DNA of 64,000 bases from Rotaria sp. Silwood1 (lineage: Eukaryota; Rotifera; Eurotatoria; Philodinida; Philodinidae): assembly GCA_905250075.1 (NCBI GenBank), contig CAJNOP010000012.1, forward strand, positions 1 to 64,000, written 5' to 3'. Below the pieces are notes generated by a model. The model was not told the DNA's origin, ran no database searches, and saw nothing but the letters and a program-made list of their open reading frames with translations. The translations under genes and the position numbers were made by a program. Below, piece after piece: positions 35,312-48,200 of this stretch. How positions within the stretch are numbered: the stretch's first letter is position 1; each line of letters starts with the position of its first letter.

Positions 35312-37486
35312 AAAAACAAATCTTTTTATTATATGTATCAGTTATTTTTTTAAGTTATTTGAAATGAATAAAGAAATATTCAACTGTTTTAGTATCAAAT
35401 ATGCTGAATAATTTAATCGAGAAAGTTAGAAATGCTGACAGTTTTATCCATATATATATATATGGATATACAGCATGATAAAGTAATAAAAAGGTGCAAA
35501 TGTGTTAATTAGGATATAATACTAAGAAAGCTAATACTAAGAAACAATTAATAATGATGTCAAACAAGATATTTCTAACAAGGATATAATACTATTTATC
35601 TTGAATAGACTTCGATAGTATCGTAATTAATCATGAAATTATCTATCTACTTAGGGCAATCAAAAAGTAGTGATAGTAGCACTTCAGTATTGTAAAGAAA
35701 CCTTGAGGCAACTTTCTCTCTGCATGTATCAATAGTAAAAACAATGCTTTATATTTCTGCTATATTCTATTATTCTTCAATTAATATAATAGTATCGAAA
35801 TTTCGATCAGAACTATCGTTAGGATAAGTGACTATTACTCTAATGGTCATTTCAAACAAAAGGAGCTATCGGAGAATTTTATTGAATCACTTTTCATATA
35901 AACCAGATAGAGAGAGAAAAGATAAAGATGTAACGAATAATATGATATGAATTTATGAAGCAACATTTTTAAAATGTCAAATCATTTTTTGAATCGATGC
36001 TATGTGCATCATGTGTGTTGTGATGAGCTATGAATACCTTGAAAAGAGTTCTGACTAATAGCTTATTACAGCCGAAATACTGTAATTTTTAGCAGAATAC
36101 AATGGTTCTCGCCAGAAACATCAGGGAAACTGAGTTTCGAATTTCGATTCGACATGTCGCATGGAGACACATCTGAATGAGAATAGCTTATTGTGAAAGA
36201 TTTTTATTACGTCTAGTCTAAAGCAAGAATATTGGAATTTACCATTGTATACGAACAGTGTTTAAAACATGCTGTCATCATAGCCTTGTCTTAGGATAGA
36301 ATCAATCAAACGATCTGAAACTTTTACACTAAATTATTCTCATTAAGGTATTCCTCTATGTAAAATTTCAAAGTGGAATTTGAAACTCAGTTTTCCTGGT
36401 ATCTCTGAGAGAAACTACACCATTCCATTAAAAAATACAGTATCTCGGCAGTAATAAGTCATTATTGGATTAGTTTTATCTTTAGAAAAGACGATTGAAG
36501 ATCTTTAAAAGAAATTTGTCATACATGATTCAATGAGTTTTATCTCATTTTTCTAAAAGTGAAAATCAAAGCTCTATATCTTATTTCTCTTAAAAGTTAT
36601 TCAAAAACATATTAAACTGTCTCCATTTCTTTAAAATGAGTATTACTGATAGAGTTACTTATCATAACAACTGACTCTTATCAATATTTTATTACTATGA
36701 TACTTGTTGAAGAATGACGAAGTATTACAGAAATATAAAGCATTATTTTTACTCTCAGTGCATTCAAAACGAAAGTTTCTTCACAGTATTAGAAAATTAC
36801 TGCTACTAATTTTGACTTTCCCTAAATATTATGTATTTGTAGTCTTGAATAGATTACATTGTATCTTTGAAACTATGACACCAGAAGTTTGATCATGCAA
36901 ACGATATATCTCGTTACTCAAAAACAAAAACAATCAAAGTATCATTTATTCTGTCAATTATACATATTTAAAAATTAATTCGAGAATTTTTTCAATATCT
37001 GACTAGCATTAAAATTCATTATATTAATTATATAATTCAATTGTTGATTCTTTGTAAAACAATTATTTTCTATTTGTCGGAAAAAAGTTTTTCTTTTTGT
37101 ATTACTTCTTTGGTTCAATTTATTTCTATAGAAGTAAAAAACACCAAGTTAAAATGTTTCATGGTTGTGAGGTATATTGAGTAAAACTCGATTCCAATTT
37201 TGCTTCTTACCATACGTTTGCAGCATGTGACAGTGCACGGCGTCTTTTCATCATAGTGGCGTGATGTGAACGAGAACTTTTTTTCTTTTCTTTTTATTTC
37301 TAAAAGAATTCTTCAAGTACAAAAAATGATACTATTGTATGAATAGAGAAATTGTAACAGAACAACATCATAGTATATATTCATTTTTATTTGTAGGTGA
37401 ACAATTACATTCTGAATTTTTCAAACGTATTGATATAACCAGTTGTAAGATTTAGATCATTTTCAATAAAATTACAAAAAAAAAGC
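35312..37486. other. Intergenic stretch with a MITE copy
   Basis: No gene is seen between RASSF and PLAC8. It holds a copy of the dispersed MITE family (about 35999-36480) and a short TCCATATATATATATATGGA hairpin near 35448. Open frames such as 36704-36892 have no recognisable domain. Confidence 0.55.
35999..36480. repeat. Dispersed MITE family copy with long inverted arms (copy c)
   Basis: It starts GCTATGTGCATCATG, like the terminus of the 16862 element, and contains GATGAGCTATGAATACC. The left arm at about 36056-36150 (CTTATTACAGCCGAAATACTG to GGGAAACTGAGTTTCGAATT) is matched in inverted orientation at about 36371-36465 (ACTCAGTTTTCCTGG to CGGCAGTAATAAG). The right terminal 19-mer is missing or mutated. 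Confidence 0.7.
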
Positions 37487-38048
37487 ATGACTGCAAGACG
37501 TATTGCTGATGCACGACCATGGAAAGGTATGTAAGAATATCTCATGTTATAATATAAATTATTTAAATTTTTAGAGGAAATTTTCGGTTGTTGTTCGGAT
37601 GTAAATATATGTTGTTATGGTTGTTTTTGTACAGCTTGTTTATTTGGTGAAAATGTTCATACAGTTAATCCAGATGCTGGATTTTGCGGTGCTTGTTGTT
37701 GTTATTGTTTGACAGAAGCAGGTTGTTGTTGTCTTGTACATAAACCAGCACGAATACGTTTTCGTGAAGCATATGGATTAGAAGAAGGTCATGGATTGTC
37801 TGGTGATTTATGTGCATCATGGTGTTGTTCACTTTGTGGTGTTTGTCAAGAAGCACGTGAAATCAAAATTCGAGGTACAATATTAATTAATTAATTAATT
37901 ATACAAATCTATGTTCTATTTATTGATAATAGGTAGTCCAGAAACAGCAGTAATTGGCGGTCTTCCAGGTGCTCCTATTTCAACAACTGGAAATCAATCA
38001 AGAACAACATTGCCAGCTACAGGTGCTCTAGTCACTCAACCACGATAG
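37487..38048 (+). CDS. PLAC8 / cornifelin-type cysteine-rich protein
   Basis: Three exons (37487-37526, 37575-37874, 37933-38048) give 151 residues. After a short N-terminus (MTARRIADARPWK) comes the PLAC8 domain: IFGCCSDVNICCYGCFCTACLFG, a second cysteine cluster CGACCCYCLTEAGCCCLVH, then RIRFREAYGL, the conserved R-x-x-x-R-x-x-[YF]-x-[IL] stretch, and ASWCCSLCGVCQEAREI. PLAC8 proteins are small membrane-associated factors linked to cell size, metal handling or differentiation; the role here is unknown. The C-terminal tail is G/P/T-rich. AATAAA at 38155. Confidence 0.9.
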
Positions 38049-39525
38049 ATTTTGAACGATAATCATCTTATATTGTTTTTTTAATCAGGCATAAATTTTA
38101 TTAATTTTTTTCAAACTTTTCTTTTTTTACAATTTTAAAATATATCAACGGCTAAATAAAAAAGAAAGCTGTTCATATTTACTGAATACTTAGGTATTTT
38201 ATAACAACTTATGCTAACGAATGTTTTTAAAATGATTTGATAAGAATTCTGAAGTATCTTTATTTATTTGTAATGTTAGTCATCGAATGGCAGTACATAA
38301 CTACGTATTCATACTAATGTAAACATTAGCTTTTATACTTGTTTAATTGTCATTTTTCGTTCTAAACCATTTACATTCATTTCTAATAATACGATTGAAG
38401 TTCACTATTCTTTCTTTTTTTCTGTCAGTGATACCATAGAGAAATAATTTCACCCATAACAATCATATTGTCAAATCTAGTTGATTGATCATTTTCAATA
38501 AATTTACATAGAGACTTATTTAAATGAATAATAGACTTATGAAGTCAATTCTTACTCTGAAATAGTTGTTATAATTTCTCTGTTCAACAATACACATCGA
38601 ATATTTAAAACAAAATACAGAAAAGTATTTATTATTTTATGAAACACAATCTAAAAGGAATGTTGAAGTGTAAGGAGAGATATTTGTACCCCATTCTTAC
38701 AAACACGTTAGCAACGATTGATCACAGACGTGAAGGATATTCTTAGCAACGTTCATCCCACGCATCACAGATCATATATTAATCACCTCTCATTATAATA
38801 TATGAACTACTTCCTTATTGTATTTCGTGAAGATTAAGTAACAGCATGGTGACGAAATGTAACTCAACATAGATATAATAAAAACAACCTTCCTGTAATG
38901 GGCAACAGCAACTATATTTTATTGCATATTTTAATTCGACAGAGATTATGCTTACAACTTTTGATATGATGGTTCGGCAACCTCAGAGCATTTAATGCAT
39001 AGAAAAACAAATAGAATTAATGAAGTTTTCATTCTAATTATTTATGTATTCGAAATTCAGATCATATGGATGTCTTTATAGTAGTTTAACAGTATAATAA
39101 ATCATTCTTTTTTGCACTTATACTTAACCAGAATTCAATTCAAATACATTTACACTTTCAACTCAATACAACAAGATATTAGCCTTCTAGCAAAGAAATC
39201 ATGTTTTTATTTATACGTAGATAATATTTAAAATAGATATAAGAATATGGATATTGTTAACCGTTTCTTTCGCATTGATACCTTATATTAGCCCTAGATA
39301 AAATATTTTACATAGAAAATGAATAATAATTTTATTGAATTATTTTAAGGCTCGATACAAATCATATTATTTCATTCTAAAACATATTTATACAACTAAT
39401 AGTTTATTAAGTTAAATAAAAATTAAAAAATAAAATTAATAATTCTATTTATTCTAATATATAATTCATATTCAATTTAACTTAAAAATAACATTTCAAT
39501 ACACCGAGTATAATTGAACATATAT
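38049..39525. other. Intergenic stretch, nothing recognisable
   Basis: Very A+T-rich sequence between converging genes (PLAC8 on the plus strand, the broken dehydrogenase on the minus strand). Past the PLAC8 poly(A) signal I see no coding signal or repeat. Confidence 0.55.
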
Positions 39526-40968
39526 TTATATTCCAACTGCTTCGCAACTTAATTTCCACAAATGATTAGCCAATGTATGATTTGTACATAGAGATGAAAC
39601 TGTTTCAATAGCACAATCTCTACAAAGTTTCAAATAAATTATTCTAATTAGTATGTCTAGTCAAATTCTTACTCAAAATAGAAGTCATGAGAATGTCGTA
39701 GAGATGGTTCAACAGCACAAAAAATACTTGTTCGTGCGCCTGTCTTCGGTGTTTTAGCTAAGATAAATTTAAGTATATACAATATCGGATAACAAATCAT
39801 AAATGGAATAAATCCAATAGCGTCTTGCATTGGTGATTGAATTGATGTCCGTACCCAACTAGAATTGACTGCGAAAACATCAACATCATCTATTACATTA
39901 AAATATAAACATAGAGAACAAACAATTAGAAAAAAAAACTATATATTAATGTACTCAAATCTAGATCATATCTGAGTTTATAGGTAAATAATAGCATAAA
40001 TGCTTTTGATACTGGATAAGCACCCCATAAACGAAAATTCTTAAATTGTGTAAATCCATCTGACCAATCAATTGATCGAACAGCTAGAAAAAATTTAAAT
40101 ATCATTTCAAACATTTTAGAAATGATTATCTAAAGAAATCTTGTATAGAAATAAGTTCAATATTCCAGTATTATTACATCTGTAAGTTATCATATAGCTA
40201 TTGTTTTTAAATAATTTATTCATTTGATAAATTGATATTATCTCGAATACATTATTAACGTCTATGTGAACCAGATGCAACAGTAATAATTCGACTTGGT
40301 TGACATTGTTTTAATTTATTCAAAAGAAGGTTTGTTAGTAAAAAATGACTAAGATAATTTACTTGTATAACTGTATTGAAACCATTTTTAGTAAGAAGAT
40401 TTGGTGCTCAAGCAATACCAGCATTACAAATTAGAACATCAAGTCGTTTTTCTTCTTCAATATAAAATTGAGCAAACTTTCGAACAGATTCAAAAGAACG
40501 TAAATCACATTCCATTAATCGAATATTTTTTCTCATAACATCTAGTTTCAAAACTAAGTTGTTTCATTGCTTGATTACCTTTTTCTATATTGTAATCAGT
40601 AAGTATCACACGTGCACCTATATAACACTTAAATTATCGTATCATTCAAAAGTATATATTGTGATCCAACCTCGTTGAAGCAGATCTTTAGCTGTTTCAT
40701 AGCCAATACCACTAACACCACCAGTAATAAGAACAGTTTTACCATTCATCGAGCATTTACTTGAAAAGAATGGTCGATTAACTCGAAATTTATTATAAAT
40801 CCATGAGATAATTACTAAACAGATATTGAATAGTAACAGAATCTATATGAGAATAGAAGAAAAACGTCTATCACCTAGTCCAGATAGAATTGAAATACTC
40901 ATACGATATTGATCAAAGAATTGATAAGCTATTGAGAAGATTTTATCAATAGTGTTCATGATCGTCAT
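39526..40968 (-). pseudogene. Retinol-dehydrogenase-like SDR gene with frameshift and stop
   Basis: Six exons (40968-40875, 40814-40671, 40617-40260, 40083-39955, 39889-39673, 39619-39526) would give about 344 residues of a membrane-anchored short-chain dehydrogenase. Functional motifs remain: an N-terminal hydrophobic stretch, the cofactor loop TGGVSGIG, LDVLICNAG, VASGSHR with the catalytic Ser region, and the catalytic YPVSK. Exon 3 has two lesions: one extra base in the AAAA run at 40550-40553 shifts frame, and TGA at 40410-40408 interrupts NAGIA-AP, where TGG would be the simplest ancestor. All splice sites are intact, so loss is recent, or both lesions are sequence errors. A 37-nt 'intron' could skip the shift but not the stop. 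Confidence 0.8.
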
Positions 40969-42294
40969 TATTTTAGTTTCTAAGATATGATAATGGCATG
41001 TTTTTAAATAATTTGATCTTTAATTAAAAGTAGAAATAAATACTAAATTGTTACATATAAAGCAATTTATATAGAAACATGTTTTTTTTTTTCATTCACT
41101 ACTTTTTATTTCGATTTATGCTCATATTTATATGAAATATCAAACTTTTTTTGAAACTCATTTTGAGAAAAGAAATAAACTCATATAGTATTACAACATT
41201 GATCGAAGAATTAATAAATTGACAAAAAAAAACAATTTCACCAAAATAATGGAACCATAGTAGCCTAGTATTCTGGTAATACAGCATGCTTTTGAAAGCA
41301 TCGTTGTTTCTTTTTGTGCTCAAGTGCAACTCATTGTTATCAATCTTATTACTCTTTCTGTTGAGTTTTCAACATCGTTTAAGTTAAAACAACGATAAAC
41401 AACATCCAATTGTTCTTTACGTATTTTAAAACAAAAAACTAACAACCGAATATCATGTCATACAGACAACAACAAAAAACACTTAAAAAAAAACGTTTCA
41501 TTTTCAAAATAAGAAAATAAATATCTTTTTTCTTCATTTATCACAGTTGTAAACTTACTAAAAACAATAATGAATTCTAGGACATCATCTAAAGATTGTT
41601 ATCTTTAATTTATTGCAGAATATTCTTTTATCTTGTTTGGTAATTTATTTCGTACGTCTATTTTTCTCGTTATAGTAATGGACTGACAGAATTTATCTAT
41701 GTAATTATATTAGTTAATTAGAAACCTGCTTTTGCTGCTACTTGTATTGATTCAGTTGCTCTAATTCTTAAGCATATATCATTCAAGGATGTCAAGATTA
41801 GATATAGAATGCATAAGAAAATTTCTCACAGAGCTTGCTAGTTTTACTGGGTAATAACGAATAATTTTCAATTATTATGGGATGTATGTCGTCCACATAT
41901 GTTCCTGCTTATCATCAAGAAATTCATCAGAATATTTCTTTACCAAACATTTTAGACATTTACTATTGATAAAAATTTATCTAACAATAGTTATTGTATT
42001 GCAAAAATATTCTTAATTCGAATCTTAAACTAAAGTAGAAAAATTTCAATTCGATATTTATTTTTAATGTGTGAGTGTATAAATGTTAGAAAAGCTGCCA
42101 CAGAATGCTTACAAACACAAACACACACACACCGTATACATCATTCATCAACCTCTATAATACACATAAAGAAACAAAAAGAAAATGGCCACTTCTATCT
42201 GAGAAAAAAAAAAAGAGATTCTATATACAAAAATCATCATCTCTAGTCGTGGGCTGGTTACTCTTTTTCTCTTTTTTAGGAAAATAAAAAGGAA
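40969..42294. other. Intergenic stretch, nothing recognisable
   Basis: A+T-rich sequence between two minus-strand genes; it should hold the promoter of the dehydrogenase pseudogene and the 3' UTR of the CRIM1-like gene. A short CACACA tract lies near 42120. No gene-like frame was found. Confidence 0.55.
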
Positions 42295-45200
42295 TTAAAC
42301 ATAGATAATAGTAGGAGGACCAGTAATCATATGAATTTGGGGATGAGACAATTGTTGTTGATGAGATTCATCATTGTCACTACTAATTATTTCATGTTCT
42401 TCTTCTTCATCATCATTACTACTACATGCACTACATTGTAACATAGCATCATCTTCAGTCCATGTAGTTGGTTCAAGTTCATTATTTGATGAACTTGTAC
42501 CTATTGTTGTTGTATTTGTTTCAATCATTGAATATGTTGATGTTTGTTCATGTGATTGTAATGGAATACTTTTTGATGATGATAAACTTTGTTTTGGATT
42601 ATTCATATTAATACTATTATCATGATGATTATCATTTGATGTTGACATTAAATCATATTTAACATATGAAAACATATTTGATGGTCTAGAATTAATTATA
42701 GTTGAATGATGAGAAATTGTAGGTGAACGATGATGAATTGTTGTTAATTGATTAGAAGCTGATAGAGATCTATGTCGTCCATGTAATAATATGAAAATAA
42801 GAGTTAATATAACAAAAATAAGAATAAGGATTGATACGGAAAATATAATAACGATTGTCACACCTAAACGTGATTGAGATATAGGAACTAAAATACGAAG
42901 AAAAATAAAACATAAGTCAAAATTTTAATTTTCTCTTTCAGAGAAGCGTTTTAAAGTTTTGAAATGGTAGACATCTATTTTGGAGATCATAGATACATAG
43001 TGCAATAACCATAAACTCTGCAAGGACTAATACGATCTTCGGAGGATCAGTCCAACAATATGTAAGACATTGACTGACTTTTATCATCTTGTGTTGAGTA
43101 ACATTTTGTCTAAATGTTTATTTGAATGATTCTATTATGTTGTTCTTCACTCGTGAGTAGGTTTCTTAGTTTTCAAGAGGGTTACTGGGCAAACTAAGAA
43201 TGCATATTATCATAAGAAAAACTGTTAGCACAATCTCTATGGAATTACAATGTAAAACATCATGTAGTTGCTGCTGCCAATCATAGGGAGACGATTAAGT
43301 CTGTCTGTTTTGGGATATATTTCTTCCCCAATCTTTGGTTTAATCTCTCAGAAATACAAATAGAAAATAGGTCATATGTTATTATGAGACACTATTCATA
43401 TACGGTCTTTGATCGTATATGAACAATGTCTATCATAGTCTGTGACCAAAAGAGAAAGGCAAGACTCTATCCTATATATTTCATCAATTCTCTTAGATCG
43501 TATTTCACAAAACAAAACTTGGTGTCTTGATATGATTCAATTTATCCAGTAGTGCTTAAGATTTGAATATAAATCTTATTGTAAATACATACGTTTGCCT
43601 TGATCATGAATAAAAGGTAATTGATCGCGACAAATAGGACAGCAGTGACCTGATAATGTAACTGTATGTATACAGGTCAATGAAGGACATTGATGTTGAT
43701 GACATACAATTGTACCATATAAACATTCACAACGATGACATTCACTTACCTAAGAAATAAATTTACATGAAATACTTTTAAAAAGAAAAAAAAATTTTTC
43801 TTTCTTTAAACTAACATTCCAATGTTCACCCGAACGATATTGAATATAATTAAAAATACAAACAGCAACAGCAGCTGTTGGTGGAAGACAAAATGGACAA
43901 CATTGACCTTTTTTAAGTACTGGATTTGAACATGGTAAATTTTGATCACATGTTTGAGAAAAACATTCTATTTTTCCACCATTATTACGTGGACAAATAC
44001 ATGATTGACAATCATCATGTTTCCATAATTCTCCTGCATATTTTATTAGCCCATTATCAAGTATACAAATATCTTCATCTGTATTTGATAAATGATCTGT
44101 TGGTAATGAATTTGGTTTTTGAGATGGTGGACATATTGGACAACATAAAGATGAATCATATATTGGTGATGAACAACGTAATGGAGGACATAATGGTACA
44201 CTACAAAATGCAATGTTATGTAAACATACACATTTTGTACATGTATCAAACTCCAGTTCTTCACCAGTAACATATTGACTGGCATAACATACTTGAGATG
44301 ATGGAATAGGTTCCGGTAATATAGGAATTTCTTTTAAAAAAGAAAAATGAAATAGATTTAAAAAAAAAAAGGAAAGAAAGATAATCTTACCTGGACATGT
44401 AGGACAACATCGATTTGGTAAACGAATTGGTTGTGAACATTTAGGAGTTGGACATGATATAAGTGCACATAATGGTTCACCTTTATGACATAAACATTGA
44501 CGACAACCATCAAACCATATTTCACCATTTGAATAAGAAAATGAACCTGAATAACATAATTTTGGCCATGATGGTTTTAAAAGATCAGTAGTTTTTGTAT
44601 TATTTTCCTTTTTTATATTACTTTTACAAACACATATGGGACAACCAACTTCATTTCGTTTTAAACCATAAGTACAATTTTTTGTACATGTTAATAATGG
44701 ACATGGATTACATTCACATGTTGGACAACCAGTTTTTTTATCAATTGAATAATTATATGGACAATGTTTATCACAATTTAATTGTCCACAATTAAGACCA
44801 TTTGGTGATATACATGAACAATATTGTTTTGATGATCGATCAAATTTAAGTGTACATAATGGTGATGGACATGACATGGTTGAACAAGCACATTGTAAAC
44901 AACCTTGTTCATCTTTAGCTAAACCATGTTCACATACTAATAAACATTTATCAAGTCGAGGACATTTATCAGTTGTTGGTTGTATTTGTGGAGAAATACT
45001 TGCATCAATTTCATGAGAATAGTCAATATCATTGTCAGGATCATCACATACGGGACAACAAACATTTGCTATTTGACGGGGATTTTCACAAGGTGGTGCT
45101 ATACATCCTTCAGCAATACAACGTGATCGACCATTTTCACACCAACATCGCATACAACCATTTGATTCAATCCAAGTTGAATTCATATGTTGAACATGTA

Positions 45201-48200
45201 AACGATCATTTAAACAACCTATATAAATCAAAAGAACAATACGATAATGTTTTAACTACAGAACTAGTTATATGTAGACAATGTAGCAAAAGCTTCATTG
45301 AACTAATGATGTATACAGTATCAAGTTTTACTTGACATGACAAGAGACGGTGCTACTTCATTGTATTCTAGTATGCATGTCATCTTTCGACAGGTCAGTA
45401 GAATATAGTAGAACTTGATAATGTATATCTTCTGAAAAAAAAAACTAACTAAATAACTAACCTCCACATTTAGGACAACATTCATTTTCTGGTTTATACA
45501 TATATCCACAATGTGTATAAATAGGACATTGTATCATAGCACATTCAACAAGTCCAGCACGACAAGTACATGTTGTACAATGATCAATAGACCATGTTTC
45601 ATTTTCATTATAAATTTTTTTATCATGATAACATTGTTTCGAGTCTAGATTTAATAGAAAGAAAAAATAATTTTTTTTTTATTATTATTGTCTAGATTCC
45701 CCTGTGGCTCACCTACTCTGAAAACATTTAAATTGATCACAACATTGTCCGGGAATATCTTGATTGCCTGTACGATATATTTGAATAATTGAATTTTCTC
45801 CACATATTGTTTTTGGACATGTTGAACAAACACAATGACCTCGAGATTTACAACATAATAATGAAAGATTTGTTGATGAATATAATGATTTTCGTAAAAG
45901 AGGAGTATGATCTTCAATAAATTGACTATCAGCTGGACATATCGATGAATTGGTATGTGTTATATTGCAAACAATGTTTGAACAATCAATGATATCATTA
46001 ACTAAAACGAAAAGATAGAAACAAAAATAATAGAATTGTGTATATATTTCGAATAATAATAATTTAAAAATAATCACTAAATCCTGCAATAGTTATTACT
46101 TATAGTATCATGTTTCAAGTTCTTTACAATCGGTAATGTTTTATCAGCTTTGTATTTTTTTTTAAATTTTAAATCGATATTCGTTTTGAGAAACAAACTC
46201 CGTATCAATTAAACAACTATTTTCTTTTGAAAGCATCATTCGATAGACAATTTAATTAATTGTATTAAGTAGAAGTCGACTTTCAATTGTTTCAATTGTT
46301 TATTTTAATTCATTTTCATGATCAAACTTACTAAAAACTTGTTTTTTCTCTTTTGCATACCTTTCAAGGACATATTTATGTTTTCATTTACGTTTTGTAA
46401 TTTTTGAAAAATAAATATACTTATGCAAGTAAAAATAAAATTTTCGCTTAAGTAAACAAGATAATAGAAGCCGAAAATCAAGTATATAGCCTTGTAGGAA
46501 ACCATAGAAAAACCATACCCTGAGATATATAAGATCTGACATGAATATCACACAAGAATCATACAAGTACATTTTATCAGTAGAAGTGGCTTTATGATTG
46601 ACATTTAAAATCGTACAATTTTATAATCGATTTTTATACGATCTTGTATGATAGTCAAAGATTAAAAAGTTGATTCAATCCTTTAATTTATGTCCTTCTC
46701 GATGTGATGTCTTGATATGAGTCTACATTAAATATGACAATGTTTCTTGATATTTAACATTTAATATATTCTATGAAATTTTTGATCAATAGAAAATATC
46801 CTGCAAGTTAAAATTGTTGGCAAGTTTCGTTTAAGTTCATTTCATTTTAATTTTATCTGTTATTGATTTTCGAATAAGAAATAATGAATGTTTACTTAAA
46901 AAATTACAATTAACTAACCTTGACTTTAAGTTAACATTGCGTATATTCTATAAAACTAATACAGAGTAAAAAAGATCTAATTTGAATCGATCAGATTAAA
47001 TTTACACTCAATATTGAGAAAAATGCTAGCTGATTTATGGCAAAATATCGAACAAAAGAAAAAAATCTCAGTAATCATGATACTGCATACTTTTATTTGC
47101 TTAAATTTTCAATTTAGCAATATCATTACTTCTAAATCCTCAATATAAATTACTATATAATAAAAGTGATCACATAAAATCGATTGATTCCATTCAAAAA
47201 AGAAAACAAAAATAGTCAATGACTTGTTTCCCTTTAGTTTTCATTTTCATTACCATGATGTTTCATGGTATTTGTAGTCAAATGATTGGACCAAAACCAA
47301 CAACACCTACACCAATACCAACATGTCCATCAATAGATGAAATTACATCGACTATGGAAAAATTATTTGATTCACAAACAAAAATTTTACTATCAAAATT
47401 AGCTGATATGGAAGCACGTTTAAATGATTTAACATCATGTAAACCTATGGCACCTAGTGAACTTTTTATGGGTATTTATGAAAATTTAACTATATTCGAT
47501 GATTGGATATTACTTTACAATGAACCTTATAATCATAATACAACAAGTAAAGAATTAAAACAAGTAGCAAATAAATGTAATAGTAATCGTATTGTTGTTG
47601 GAGCAATACAAAATGAAAATTCATCTATATTGAGTGTTGCTGCTGTTGGTCCAACACGTGTACTTCATCTTAATACAAAAGTTGAAGATCCTGAAGAAAT
47701 TGAAAATGTCCTCTGGTATTTAGAATCTGGACGAAGTTTTGGTTTTCGACCTATTGAAAATGATCCAAATGAACCACCAAGATCAGAACTTTTCTTAAGT
47801 TGGGCTATTGATGTTAACTATGGTGGTTGGCGTGCTGGTAAAGCTACAAATCTTTATCAAAATTCAACATGGCATAAAGTTATTTATTGTATGCCAACAT
47901 TTTAAGCAGAAATAAAAGTATCCTTTTTTTAAAACGAAAAAAAAAGCAAATAATGATGTAATCATCATATCAGAATAGGTCAAAAGAAATAATGAAGATA
48001 TCAAATCCCATAGGAGAAGAATTTCGTTTTCTTTTTTTTTCATATCATATACTCAAGACAGAGTTCAAGACAAATGTGTAGCTGTTATGCGTGTGTTTAT
48101 TTTCATAGCTTATCTTACATTATGCTTTAAGCAACAAAGACAAAAAAAAAAGAGAAGAATGATACAGTTCTCAGATGATTTGCTTATACATTCATATGCG

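Noticed and set aside
40515..40590. A 37-nt intron that would remove the dehydrogenase frameshift
   Set aside because: It is shorter than any other intron here, would delete conserved residues (GNQAMKQL) and would not remove the TGA further on.
44973..45335. Plus-strand open frame of 120 codons
   Set aside because: It lies antisense to CRIM1 VWC and antistasin exons; its His/Tyr/Asn-rich composition is the usual shadow of Cys-rich coding sequence.
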